DNA of 64,000 nt. It comes from Vulcanisaeta sp. JCM 16161. Its GTDB lineage: Archaea > Thermoproteota > Thermoprotei > Thermoproteales > Thermocladiaceae. The translations under genes and the position numbers were made by a program. Where the stretch lies: positions 62,001 through 126,000 of the forward strand of contig NZ_BBDO01000004.1 of assembly GCF_001316285.1 (NCBI RefSeq), read 5' to 3'. Of the stretch, positions 38,562 to 47,699 are shown piece after piece (position 1 is the first letter of the stretch; every line of letters starts with the position of its first letter). The notes beneath the pieces are model-generated. The model searched no databases and was not told the origin of the DNA. It saw only the letters and a list, made by a program, of their open reading frames with translations.

Positions 38562-39131
38562 ATGAGCATTGTCAGGGGAGTCTATGAGGGCCTCACGGCG
38601 GTGATTTACGGCCTCATACTAGACATAGCCCTGAAGGCACTACTCCTCATGGGCTTCACAGACCTCGTTTATGACGTGCTACAACTAATCATTGCAATCC
38701 TCTGGATTGGGATTGAGATGTTTGGTTGGGGCGGTGTCTGCATAATCAATAGGGGTTCGTGCAGGTTATCAACGATTTACAGGTACACCATGTTCATAGC
38801 GACACCACTAATGGCCTTCTCCTACCTATTCTACCTATATGGTGATGGGACGGCGGCAGCCGTCTTGTTCCTAATAGCCGTGAGCCTAATACTTGGTCTC
38901 TCGGTCTCCAGCTACGTGGGTGCGTACATGGTTAGTAACCAGTTCAGGAGTGGCGTGGGTAGGGTGGGCTCATTAATCTCGATAGTCGCGGTCATAATGT
39001 GGCTTGCCCTAATACCAAGGGTTATGGAGGTGGGCACGGCAATAAATGCCGTGGGCAACACCCTAATCCTAATAACCCTACTCCAGGTTAGGAGGAGGTA
39101 CTCACCAACAGGTAGGCCCCGCCGTAGGTGA
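38562..39131 (+). CDS. Hypothetical membrane protein, about five helices
   Basis: 189 residues from the ATG at 38562. Hydrophobic helices lie near 12-32, 36-54, 72-92, 95-118 and 130-150; a basic tail follows (VRRRYSPTGRPRRR). Two cysteines sit in a loop near residues 60-66 (VCIINRGSC). I recognise no family. It follows nuoN in the same direction by 37 bases with a TTAAAA stretch between, so cotranscription is possible but not required. Confidence 0.5.
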   Translation: MSIVRGVYEGLTAVIYGLILDIALKALLLMGFTDLVYDVLQLIIAILWIGIEMFGWGGVCIINRGSCRLSTIYRYTMFIATPLMAFSYLFYLYGDGTAAAVLFLIAVSLILGLSVSSYVGAYMVSNQFRSGVGRVGSLISIVAVIMWLALIPRVMEVGTAINAVGNTLILITLLQVRRRYSPTGRPRRR

Positions 39132-39135
39132 GCCC

Positions 39136-39684
39136 TTAGTACACATAAACGTCCTCGATAACCCTCATGAGCTTCGTAATGCCTGGGTAGCCAAATATGC
39201 CCTGACCAACGTTCTTGACAAGGTTGCCGATTATTATCGTTGGCGTGCCCGGCGCACCCAATTCCTTAGCCACGGACTTAGCCTCCATAACCCTCTGAAG
39301 CTCCTCATTAACGCAGTCACCGCCGGCCTCCGCAACCGCCTCCTCACCCTCCAACTTACCACTTAGGTACGCCTCGTAATGCCTCCTCAGGACCTCCAGG
39401 AAGACCATTGGATCCCTCCTGTAAATGCACCTGAACGCCGCGTGCAGCCTCTCAATACCCCTATGCACTGGGTAGTCAACGAAGTAGAGGGTTGCCTTAC
39501 CACTCCTGTACAGCTCAACGAGGTAATCACCAGCCTCATCCTCAAGGAGGGCACAGCCTGGGCAGTGGAGGTCGTAGAAAAGAACAATGAGTAGCCTGGG
39601 GTTTTGAGCCCTAAACCCAAGCCCAACCCTCTCAACCCTATCCAAAACACCCCTAACGTCCTTTACCAACCACTCGTCAGGCAT
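39136..39684 (-). CDS. DsbA-family thioredoxin-fold protein (CPGC)
   Basis: 182 residues from the ATG at 39684. The active site is FYDLHCPGCALLEDEAG, with cis-proline in PGTPTIIIGNL and the helical insertion between, all in DsbA order. There is no signal peptide or membrane helix at the preferred start; starting at 39717 would add a short hydrophobic MFLRVAVLIGLM. It may work on cytosolic disulfides, which are common in hyperthermophilic crenarchaea. It is convergent with the preceding membrane protein gene. Confidence 0.78.
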   Translation of the reverse strand: MPDEWLVKDVRGVLDRVERVGLGFRAQNPRLLIVLFYDLHCPGCALLEDEAGDYLVELYRSGKATLYFVDYPVHRGIERLHAAFRCIYRRDPMVFLEVLRRHYEAYLSGKLEGEEAVAEAGGDCVNEELQRVMEAKSVAKELGAPGTPTIIIGNLVKNVGQGIFGYPGITKLMRVIEDVYVY

Positions 39685-39771
39685 CAACCCGATTAATACG
39701 GCGACTCTTAAAAACATTAATCACCAATTCAGTGTCGATGGTCGTGGCATTGTTTTTAGGGGCTGAACGTC

Positions 39772-39835
39772 TTGGCCAGGCAGAGTGGAGGTAAGAATAG
39801 CCTTACAGCCACTCTGCAGGCCCAACACGATCAAT
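39772..39835. repeat. Palindromic repeat element, copy 2 (right half diverged)
   Basis: The left half TTGGCCAGGCAGAGTGGAGG and TAAGA is identical to copy 3. The right arm reads CTTACAGCCACTCTG, so the stem has a two-base mismatch, and the right flank CCAGTCCAGG is lost. An outer GGCC...GGCC match still permits a long stem. It lies between the DsbA and AbrB-like genes. Confidence 0.7.
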
Positions 39836-40224
39836 TACTCAACAACCTGCTCGCCACCGCCCAACTCCCCAGTCTCCCCGCCCTCCTCCCTCTCGCTGAG
39901 TTCCAGGTATATCAACGCCTCAACCTCATCCTTATTACCCAGGCCTAGGCCCTCTATTACGGTCGTTGGTAGGCTCGCACCATACTGGGACTTATGTATC
40001 CTCCTGATGTTGCCCTCGTAGGCCATGTACCTATTATCCTTAAACAACCAAATCCTCACAGGCGCCCCATTCCTAAAGCCGAAGTACCTAACGGTGGTTG
40101 GCAGCGGTATGTAGGCATTAATCACCTTATACTCCTTATCACCAACCCTCCTGCTACTCTCATAAATCCTAACCCTAGCCCTAACCCAAACAGCATTACC
40201 AAAGCCAATATCCAGCACCGTCAT
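39835..40224 (-). CDS. Tandem AbrB-like (swapped-hairpin) DNA-binding protein
   Basis: 129 residues. Two segments have the AbrB pattern: INAYIPLPTTVRYFGFRNGA with VRIWLF, and QYGASLPTTVIEGLGLGNKD with EVEALIYLE, each a strand, P-x-x-V helix, Gly turn and strand. The tail is Glu/Gly-rich. AbrB proteins normally need two hairpins from two chains; here one chain may supply both. A TATA-like GATTTAAGG about 26 bases upstream supports the ATG at 40224 over 40233. The gene is flanked on both sides by the palindromic repeat. Confidence 0.6.
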   Translation of the reverse strand: MTVLDIGFGNAVWVRARVRIYESSRRVGDKEYKVINAYIPLPTTVRYFGFRNGAPVRIWLFKDNRYMAYEGNIRRIHKSQYGASLPTTVIEGLGLGNKDEVEALIYLELSEREEGGETGELGGGEQVVE

Positions 40225-40245
40225 ACACAACAACTAGGTAAACCA

Positions 40246-40254
40246 CCTTAAATC
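40246..40254 (-). promoter_or_regulatory. TATA box of the AbrB-like gene
   Basis: On the minus strand GATTTAAGG is centred near 40250, 26 bases before the ATG at 40224. Palindromic copy 3 (40281-40344) lies about 30-90 bases farther upstream, where an operator or activator site could be. Confidence 0.45.
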
Positions 40255-40280
40255 CCTGACCATCATACAGAGGCCGAGGC

Positions 40281-40344
40281 TTGGCCAGGCAGAGTGGAGG
40301 TAAGACTATTCTTACCTCCACTCTCCCAGTCCAGGCTTTGACAC
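40281..40344. repeat. Palindromic repeat element, copy 3
   Basis: A 64-base element. Arms 40291-40305 and 40310-40324 are exact reverse complements (AGAGTGGAGGTAAGA) around a CTAT loop. Compared with copy 1 only the loop and about four flank positions differ. It sits between the divergent AbrB-like gene and the gene at 40440. Confidence 0.8.
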
Positions 40345-40439
40345 AGCACTAATAAATAGATGCCTCACCAATACTTTCACTGATGTTTCTATTTTTTATT
40401 AGAGTAAAGCTTATAAACCCCCTGGTTATTTCCGCCTTG

Positions 40440-41054
40440 ATGTACATAGTCACTGGTTACACACGTGGTAAGTCCTCGAGGAGTTTTGAGGGTAGGTATA
40501 AGGACGTTGATGACGTTAGGGATGTCCATGAAACCCTAGCCATTAAGTTGAGGAGGGATTTGCAGTATTTCGTGGTTACGAATGATGATAAGGACCTGGT
40601 CCTGTGGACCTTCGACATACCTGGTTATGAGACCCACATATACTCGTTCATTAAGGAGACCGCAACACTAATGCTTTGCCCAAGGATCGACAACTCCACA
40701 TACCTACTACCGGATGCATCAATGCTTGGCGACTTAACAAGCGCCCTATCACGCTATGAGTATAGGGATATGGTGTACTTCGTGAGGCCGTTGAGCAGGG
40801 AATTCGTGATAAGGGCCTTGAGGACTACGTACGACTCGGCAGTGGCGATTATAATGAAAATGCTAATGAGCGCCAGTAGGGCCAGGGGTAATGCGTTGAG
40901 GATGCTCATAGATAAGGTCGATTATGCCGAGGAATCAATAAATAGGGCATTGAGCATGTGGAGGAGTAAGGGTTACGACATTGATTCCTCAGGTATTGAG
41001 AGCGCGATAGGCAGTGTTAGGGAGGTGCTCAGGAGGAGGGTTGGTAGAAACTAA
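40440..41054 (+). CDS. Hypothetical protein next to the SWIM gene
   Basis: 204 residues from the ATG at 40440; CTTATAAAC at 40409-40417 is at the right TATA distance. The first 100 residues are mixed alpha/beta (YIVTGYTRGKSSRSFEGRYK; YFVVTNDDKDLVLWTFDIPG); the rest is helical and ends strongly basic (REVLRRRVGRN). No family is recognised. The gap to the SWIM gene is 33 bases in the same direction, so a joint function is possible. Confidence 0.5.
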   Translation: MYIVTGYTRGKSSRSFEGRYKDVDDVRDVHETLAIKLRRDLQYFVVTNDDKDLVLWTFDIPGYETHIYSFIKETATLMLCPRIDNSTYLLPDASMLGDLTSALSRYEYRDMVYFVRPLSREFVIRALRTTYDSAVAIIMKMLMSASRARGNALRMLIDKVDYAEESINRALSMWRSKGYDIDSSGIESAIGSVREVLRRRVGRN

Positions 41055-41087
41055 CCGATAAAGTCATTAGTTAATCACTCAAAATAA

Positions 41088-41671
41088 GTGGTGAATGGAA
41101 TAGATGGGAAGGCGATAAGGGCAGTGATTAAGGAATTAGGGAGTAGGTACCCGGGCAAGTCAAGGTCCTGGGTAAGGAGATCACTCAGGAGATTCCTAAA
41201 CAACGATGTCAAGGCATTAGGTGGTGATGCGTGGGTCGTGAGGGGCGAGCCATCGATGGGCGACAGGCTGCCTCAGTACATCGTTAGATTCCTAAACGGC
41301 AGGTACACCTGCGACTGCCAAATGGGCGCCTGGGGCGCGAGTAGGGGATTGTGCACCCACATTGGCGCGGTCATCATAAGCCAATTATACGAGGAACTCA
41401 CGAGGACCGTATACGCGGCGGTACTGAGGCTGAGTGCCTCGATAATGAATTAACCATACTAAGTAATGACAATGCCGTGATAAATAAGGTAGCCCAGGGC
41501 GGTTCAACGATATACGTGGTAAGGACTGGGCGGGAAGCTACGATAAGGGCCCTACTGGCATGCAACGATGAGATTAGGGAGTTGGTGATAAGCACGAGGC
41601 CCATGAAGAACTGGGAGGTCATGGAAATACTAAGGGGCGGGACCGTGCAATCTCACAACAACTCTTACTAG
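41088..41671 (+). CDS. SWIM zinc-finger protein, one frame break
   Basis: 194 residues after one added base near 41430. The zinc finger is C-x-C-x11-C-x-H in CDCQMGAWGASRGLCTHIGA. The N-terminus is basic (SRYPGKSRSWVRRSLRRFL). The C-terminal part includes VAQGGSTIYVVRTGREATIR and LLACNDEIRELVIS. Archaeal SWIM proteins have been linked to RecA paralogues in recombination, but no such paralogue is in this window. DNA binding is inferred from the family. Confidence 0.75.
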
Positions 41672-41809
41672 GGAGGGAATGCGAAATAATTTAATGCACA
41701 GCCACAGGGTAGCACCAAGCCAACTTCATGACCAAATTAAGAGACAATCAAGGAGCTTAAAGAACGTGGATTACCAACACATTACACAAAACACAATCAT
41801 CAACCCGCG

Positions 41810-41887
41810 TGGCGGCCCCGCCGGGATTTGAACCCGGGTCCTACGGCTCCGCAGGCCGCCGCTCTATCCATGCTGAGCTACGGGGCC
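41810..41887 (-). tRNA. tRNA-Arg (anticodon GCG), intronless, CCA encoded
   Basis: Reading the minus strand from 41887: acceptor GGCCCCG pairs with CGGGGCC; D stem GCTC/GAGC; anticodon stem GCGGC with GCCGT around loop CTGCGGA, giving anticodon GCG (codon CGC); T arm CCGGG-TTCAAAT-CCCGG. The discriminator is G and CCA is encoded (41810-41812). There is no intron, notable only because many Thermoproteales tRNAs have one. Confidence 0.95.
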
Positions 41888-41969
41888 TGTTTATTGTTTT
41901 GTTCATTGGTTTTAAGTTCTTTGCTTTGTGGTGATCCTTATAAGTGGTTTGTGGTGTTTCCTAGTTTGT

Positions 41970-42850
41970 ATGGGGTTTGGTGGTGCCGTGGCTGAGGTCT
42001 TCATACCACTTAATGCGGGTGGTGATGTTGATGAGGGTAGGGTTGGTGCAATGCTTGATTTCCTGCTTAGGCGTGGTGTTGAGGGTTTATACGTCGGTGG
42101 GTTTGGTGCTGAGGCCTTTGCCTTCACCACCGAGGAGAGGCTTGGTTTTTGAGGATGGTTGTTGATTATTTACGTGATAGGGTCCCCGTTTCGTTCCTGG
42201 TATCCGAGATGAGTATTAAGAGGGCTGTCGAGGTCGTTAGGGAGGTCGGTAAGGTCGACATTGACGTACTGACAATACCACAGCCATACCCACAGCAATT
42301 CGGTGAGAGGGGTATCCTTGACTACGTCTGTGCGCTGTCCAGGGAATTCGGCGGTGACGTCATGCTCTATAACGAGCCCGCCGTTGGGAATCCCCTGAGC
42401 CCGTCAATGGTCATTAAAATCCTCGATAAATGCCCAAACATTAAGTACCTGAAGGATAGCTCACATGACATGATAGGGCTACACACGGTATTATCGGCAC
42501 ACCCGGAGTTGAGGGTTATGGCTGGTAGTGATGGTTTGATATATGACATAATGCTCGCGGGAGGCGTGGGTGTCGTGTCGTTGGTGATAAATCCATTCCC
42601 CGAGTTAATTGTTAGGATTGTTAATGAAATAAGGAGTGGTAATTACGTGGAGGCAAGGAAGCTTCAGGAGTTCATAATAAGGGTTAGGAGTGTGCTGAAG
42701 GCGGGTGGTTTAAGTGGTGGTTATAGGTATGCGATGTCCCTGGTGGGTATTGACATTGGCAAGCCAAGGCCGCCCTATGAGGACCCAGACGAAAAGACTA
42801 AGGAGTTCATTAGGAGTTCATTGATTTCACTCGGCCTCATTAAGCAATGA
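41970..42850 (+). CDS. DapA/NanA-family aldolase, 2-keto-3-deoxygluconate aldolase-like, one frame break
   Basis: About 293 residues. The family elements are EVFIPLNAGGDVDEGRV, a GLYVGGFGAEAFAFTTEERL motif in place of the usual G-T-T-G-E, catalytic Tyr in VMLYNEP and Schiff-base Lys in KYLKDSSHD. The ending GKPRPPYEDPDEKTKEFIRS resembles the Sulfolobus KDG aldolase ending with PRPP. KDG aldolase splits 2-keto-3-deoxygluconate into pyruvate and glyceraldehyde. One T is missing in TTTTT near 42145. The gene ends at the base next to the stop of the convergent GAPOR-like gene. Other aldolases or a dehydratase of this family remain possible. Confidence 0.65.
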
Positions 42851-44729
42851 TTAGTGGGTTAGCCCAAGGCCTGAGTCTAGTGTTTCCTTAAACCTCCTCC
42901 ACCAGTTAATATAGTCCTCATAATCCTCAAACCTCCACTCCTTGGAACCGACTTCCCTAGCCATTGTTGAGACCACGTCCCTAGCCCTCTCGCCCTCCCA
43001 GGGCCTGGGCTCCGCATTAGCCTTATTGAGTACTCAGCAATCTCTCTATAGAGGTCCTTATTGGGCTGCATGCCGGTAATCTCCACGTATAACCTCTCAA
43101 GCACCGGCTCAGCCAGCCCCTGTGGAACCTGCAAAGTCCGGCATCGTCAATAAGGGATTCGGCAATGGCCCTACTAAGTGATGACTTTGCAAAGTCCTCC
43201 GGGCCCATGAAAGTCGGTGTGTAGTTAGTCCAGTACCTGCCAAGTACGTACATCGGCGCGACCATTCCAGGGGCCCAGTATAGGTTTGGCGTCATGTAAC
43301 CGTCATTTCCATAGGCCACATAAACCACCAAGTCCCTAAAGGACTTACCAACCCTCAGGACTCTATCGTGAAATACCTCGTCGAGCTTCCTAGCCGCCAC
43401 CCTAATGCCATTCTCTGCGATCAACCTAAGCACCTCGCTCGACCTCTCGACAAAGCCCCTAATGACCTCACCAGCCAGCCTAGCGTTCTTCCTAGAATCA
43501 ACCTCCGGGTTGAATTTCATCGGGTCGAACACGGGCTTATCGCTAAGCCCGGCCTCATCAGGCCTTAACAGCCCATGCTCGATGGCATCAAAAATCCAGG
43601 CAACCACGTATCCCATCTCAATCGCGTCTAGGCCGTACTGATCAATTAAGTCGACAAGTGGCACGGCCTCCTCAAATACGTAATTGCCAATGAATGGGCC
43701 CATGGCATGGAATGGTTCGTAATCCACCTTCTTACCACGCCAAACCTTCTTACAAACCACCGAGCACCCAAAGTCACCGCAGTTATACCAACTCTTGCTT
43801 TTAACAAAGACCTCGTCATTAAAGGGCTTCCAGAAAAGCCTTAGTATTGCCTCAACGTGTTGAATCCTAACCTCCCTGGGTAGGTATATGGACTTATAAC
43901 CAAAGAGTGGCAGTAACTCGCGGTAGTGCGGGTAATTAACGCCAAATGTGCCTCCAGTGCCCATGCTAGGGTCAAACCTGTACTTAATCGTCTTCTCATC
44001 CATAACCTGCCTAAAGGGCTTCTTAAAGGACTCAATCATTATTCTATTTATGAAATCCATATCACTAACCCTGGCATACCTGGCCTTATTCGTCCCGCCA
44101 GCCACAATCCCAATGACGTTATGGCCCATTGCAAGGGCCGTGCCCGGCCCACCCCTAGCCGCGAAGTCCTCGGCCCCCAGTCTGAACTCACCCCTTATTG
44201 GGTTAACGTCGATGGACACTAGGGCGCCATTATACGTACTCAACGCCGCCGGCCCAACGACAACGGCCCTAGCATTATACTTAACGAAGAACTCCCTATA
44301 GGTGTCGAGTAGGTACTTCGTAAAGGCATAGGCGCGTGGTAATTACCATACTCAAAGACGGGGTCCATAAACTTCAACTCAATGCCATCACTCGATAGGA
44401 AGATTACCACTGGTCTCTTTGCCTTACCCGTTATCACCACGGCATCAATGCCTGCCCCCATGAACTTATACGCCGCACCACCCAGGCAGCCACGTGGAGG
44501 GTCTTCGTCATTGGGCTCTTGAACACCGCAATCAATCTGTGAAAACCCGGCATTTTACCGCCAATGAATGGCCCCATACCTATTACGAATGGGACATCCG
44601 GGTCAAGCGGGTCTAAGCCCCAGGTCTTTGCCTCATTATGCACCTTACGCCCAGGGTCACAGGTCCCTGCGCTGTTACGTCTTCGATGCTCCAGGAATTC
44701 GCATCAAGGTTTAGTCTAAGTACCTTCAC
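42851..44729 (-). CDS. AOR-family tungsten oxidoreductase, GAPOR-like, about five frame breaks
   Basis: Joined segments give about 627 residues. The N-terminus (MKVLRLNLDANSWSIEDVTA from a GTG at 44729) leads to GLDPLDPDVPFVIGMGPFIG and HRLIAVFKSPMTK, then GAGIDAVVITGKAKRPV, FAARGGPGTALAMG, and the cluster segment NCGDFGCSVVCKK with DYEPFHAMGPFIGNY. This pattern is closer to glyceraldehyde-3-phosphate:ferredoxin oxidoreductase than to the AOR at 7630. The end reads YINWWRRFKETLDSGLGL. Beside a KDG-aldolase-like gene it would oxidise a glycolytic aldehyde and reduce ferredoxin. Confidence 0.7.
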
Positions 44730-44860
44730 GTGTATTACGTTTCCAAGCGCAATAATAGGTTTTCTTGAGTAATCTGTGAATAGGTAATACCTACTTAGTA
44801 TGGGTATTCAGAGAAATACTTATTAACCCATTACACCCAGTTATACTCAGTAGACCCGGT

Positions 44861-45244
44861 ATGAGGATCAAGGAATTAATTAGGGATGGCATCATATCCT
44901 GTAAATCCACCGACCAATAACCTGTGCCGTCGCGAAGATGTACATGCACAATGTCGGCAGTGTGCTTGTGATTGATGAGGATGAGAGACCGGTCGGTATA
45001 TTCACCGAGAGGGACCTGGTCAGGGTTGTGGCTGAGGCATAAGCTTGACACGCCATTAATGAAGGTTATGAGTAGGAAATTAATAACTGCGAATGTCTCT
45101 GAATCCGTGATCTCAGCCGCGATGAAGATGATAGAGAATAACATAAGGCATTTACCGGTTGTCGAGGAGGGTAGGGCTGTTGGAATGGTGAGTATTAGGG
45201 ACCTTGTAAGGGCATTAATGGCCCAGGAACTATCCTATCCCTGA
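44861..45244 (+). CDS. Two-CBS-domain protein, three missing bases
   Basis: 128 residues after repair. CBS1: MRIKELIRDGIISCKSTD, HNVGSVLVIDEDERPVGIFT and ERDLVRVVAE; CBS2: LITANVSESVISAAMKMIEN, IRHLPVVEEGRAVGMVSIRD. Stand-alone CBS pairs bind AMP, ATP or SAM and act as energy or metabolite sensors. Breaks are near 44915 (CCAATAACC) and near 45020. The target is unknown. Confidence 0.8.
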
Positions 45245-45367
45245 AAATCAATCAGTAGCTGGTAAAAATAAGGACATAACTCACTCATTAAGTAAGTAGG
45301 ATGATGATTTACGTCATGGAAAGGCATGGTTCATAATTTTGAAGGGGGAATTAACTAACGCGTTGCG

Positions 45368-45553
45368 TTACGCGGCCTTATACTTCCCATCAGTCTTTAC
45401 TACCTTCCCATCCTTTATCAACCTAGTGAGCTGGGCCTTAACCACGTTAACCCTCTCCTCACCAACAGCCTTAGCAATTTCCTCGGCAGTGAACTCCTTA
45501 CCCTTATTACTCGTGAGGTAGTCAAGTATCTTCTTCTTTATTCCCTCGACCAT
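45368..45553 (-). CDS. Small winged-helix protein, 61 residues
   Basis: IKKKILDYLTSNKGKEFTAE, EIAKAVGEERVNVVKAQLTR and LIKDGKVVKTDGKYKAA form a compact winged helix with a basic wing (Lys 15 of 61). Small abundant proteins of this kind occur in crenarchaea and may be regulators or chromatin proteins. Its own promoter and a free-standing position fit a highly expressed small gene. Confidence 0.65.
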   Translation of the reverse strand: MVEGIKKKILDYLTSNKGKEFTAEEIAKAVGEERVNVVKAQLTRLIKDGKVVKTDGKYKAA

Positions 45554-45839
45554 ACAATGTAAATACTACTTCTTTAGGTTATAAAGATATTGCCTTTATA
45601 TTTGTGAAGTATCAATCGTAATTTGCCCGGTCAATTAATGATATAATTAAATACACGAACATGACTAACTCCTGATTTATTCCCTGGACAATATCCTTAT
45701 TTCCCCATAATTGCAATACTTAATTCCTTGATTCATGCAGGGATTCACTCATTATTACTCACCTGTAGAAAGAGTTTCTAATTTTTACATAACCTAGGCA
45801 ACAACCTATTATACCAGTTTTCTCATTACCTTATCAGTA

Positions 45840-46796
45840 ATGAGTAGGTTTAGGGCATATTATGATGATGGGATTGTGATTGAGTATGGGAATGACCGTT
45901 TCATAATCGACCCATTAAGAAAACCCAGTGGGTACTTCAATGCTGTGTTGATAACCCATGGGCATAGGGATCACATAAACCCAGGGGCTCTTCATAACGT
46001 TTCACCTCTTGTAATGAGCAGTGAGACTGCGGCCATAATTAGGGCGCGCGATGGTGATTACCTTAAGCACATAGCGATTGGTCCTGGATCTAGGCTTGTC
46101 ATTAACGACGTGCTGATAGAGTCCTTTAATGCGGGTCACGTCATTGGTAGCTTATCCTACGTATTAGACTTTGGAGATTTAAGGGTCGGGGTCACCGGCG
46201 ACTTTAATGTGGAACCGTCAATACTACTCGATGGAGCCAAGGGGCTTGACGTTGATGTACTGGTCATGGAGGCCACGTATGGCGACCCTGACTACGTATT
46301 CCCGAGCAGGCGTGATGTATATAATGAGTTGAGGGGCATTGTTGAGGATGGTATTAAGGATGGTATTGCGGTGCTCATGGGCCAACCACTTGGTCGTGGT
46401 CAGGAACTCGTCGTATTGCTCAGGGACTACCCAATCTACGTGGAGGCCGGCATTAAGGTAATTAACAATGCCCTTGGTTTAAGGCATGGTGTTGTGACCG
46501 GTGGATTACCACCTGCCGGTTCCGTTCTCATCACTGGTGTTCCCAGGGATATTACGCGTTTCATCAGGGTCTTGAGGAGTAGGTATGGGAAGGTTAGTAT
46601 TACGGCGTTAAGTGGTATGTATGCTAAGCATTCAAGGGCGTTTCGATTAAGGCAGCTTGGCGTAAATGCAATACCACTCAGTAGTCATTCTGACTTTCCG
46701 GGGCTTGTGGACTTTGTATTGAGTAGTGGGGCTAGATTGGTATATACTGTTTATGGGAATGCCGCCAAGTTTGCGAAGTACTTAAGCATGAGTTAG
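45840..46796 (+). CDS. Metallo-beta-lactamase nuclease, CPSF/COG1236-like
   Basis: 318 residues. The metal site begins with ITHGHRDHINPGAL, continues with FNAGHVIGSLSYVLDFG and TGDFN, and ends with IPLSSHSDFPGLVDFVLSSG, where the late His lies in the motif of beta-CASP RNA/DNA nucleases. The beta-CASP insert is short compared with CPSF73-like proteins. Related archaeal proteins process RNA or DNA ends. The frame is intact. The 240 bases upstream hold no gene. Confidence 0.75.
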   Translation: MSRFRAYYDDGIVIEYGNDRFIIDPLRKPSGYFNAVLITHGHRDHINPGALHNVSPLVMSSETAAIIRARDGDYLKHIAIGPGSRLVINDVLIESFNAGHVIGSLSYVLDFGDLRVGVTGDFNVEPSILLDGAKGLDVDVLVMEATYGDPDYVFPSRRDVYNELRGIVEDGIKDGIAVLMGQPLGRGQELVVLLRDYPIYVEAGIKVINNALGLRHGVVTGGLPPAGSVLITGVPRDITRFIRVLRSRYGKVSITALSGMYAKHSRAFRLRQLGVNAIPLSSHSDFPGLVDFVLSSGARLVYTVYGNAAKFAKYLSMS

Positions 46797-46892
46797 GTAT
46801 TATGGCTAGGCCATTACCCAAACGCGGCCAGTTAACTATGGATTACTTCCTATGATATAATACTTAAATTAATGAGGGTGTTTAATGCGTTG

Positions 46893-47699
46893 ATGAGACC
46901 GATAATAACGTTACTCACGGACTTCGGTTATGAATCGTACTTCGTACCATCAATGAAGGGTGTGATACTCAGTCTAAATCCCAATGCCGTGATAATGGAC
47001 ATAACGCATGCAATACCCCAGTTCAATGTGTACAAGGCCGCATTCACGCTATGGGCGTCATACAAGTACTTCCCCAGGGGCACGATACACGTGGTTGTTG
47101 TTGACCCTGGTGTTGGCACTTCAAGGAGGGCGATCGCTATTAAAACAAGGAATTACTACTTCGTTGGGCCTGACAACGGTGTGTTAATGATGGCTGCCGA
47201 GGATGATGGTGTAGTCGACATTAGGGCCATTGAGAATAGGGATTTCATGAGGCCCGTGGTGTCGAGTACGTTCCATGGTCGTGACGTATTCGCGCCTGTC
47301 GCGGCCTACCTAAGCCTTGGTCTCGACATATCAATGCTCGGGCCTAGGGTTACGGACCCTGTTAAGCTCCAGGGTACTACAAATAAGGTCTCCAGGGGCT
47401 TTGCCAGCTCAGCCATAATATACATTGATCACTTCGGCAATGCATACACGGGCATTAGGGAGGGTGATCTTGGGATTCTCGGTCTTGAGTATGGCGATGA
47501 ATTGCGTGTTGTAATACCGAGGAGAAATGCGGATATTAGGGTTAAGTTCCTTAGAAGTTATGGCTATGCAGGCGAGGGTGAGGCGCTGGCTCTCATCAAT
47601 AGTGAGGGTTTCCTCGAACTCTCGATAAATAGGGGTAGTTTCGCACAAAGGTTTGGTGTTGAGGAGGGTGACGAGGTTGAGATCTCCGTTGTTAAATGA
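46893..47699 (+). CDS. SAM hydroxide adenosyltransferase (DUF62)
   Basis: 268 residues. IITLLTDFGYESYFVPSMKG carries the conserved Asp-Phe-Gly, VVDPGVGTSRRAIAIKTRN and YYFVGPDNGVL the SAM/adenosine site, and SSTFHGRDVFAPVAAYLSLG a second signature. The C-terminal beta barrel ends GVEEGDEVEISVV. The enzyme hydrolyses SAM to adenosine and methionine. Start 46893 is preferred over 46872 because the TATA-like CTTAAATTA near 46866 is 27 bases upstream. It overlaps the convergent ogt gene by 8 bases. Confidence 0.87.
   Translation: MRPIITLLTDFGYESYFVPSMKGVILSLNPNAVIMDITHAIPQFNVYKAAFTLWASYKYFPRGTIHVVVVDPGVGTSRRAIAIKTRNYYFVGPDNGVLMMAAEDDGVVDIRAIENRDFMRPVVSSTFHGRDVFAPVAAYLSLGLDISMLGPRVTDPVKLQGTTNKVSRGFASSAIIYIDHFGNAYTGIREGDLGILGLEYGDELRVVIPRRNADIRVKFLRSYGYAGEGEALALINSEGFLELSINRGSFAQRFGVEEGDEVEISVVK

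Noticed and set aside
41810..41887. Intron in the tRNA gene
   Set aside because: All arms fold with normal lengths and a seven-base anticodon loop, so no intron is needed.
45554..45839. Hidden gene or RNA in the gap before the metallo-beta-lactamase gene
   Set aside because: No frame of useful length and no stable structure recognised; AT-rich promoter region only.
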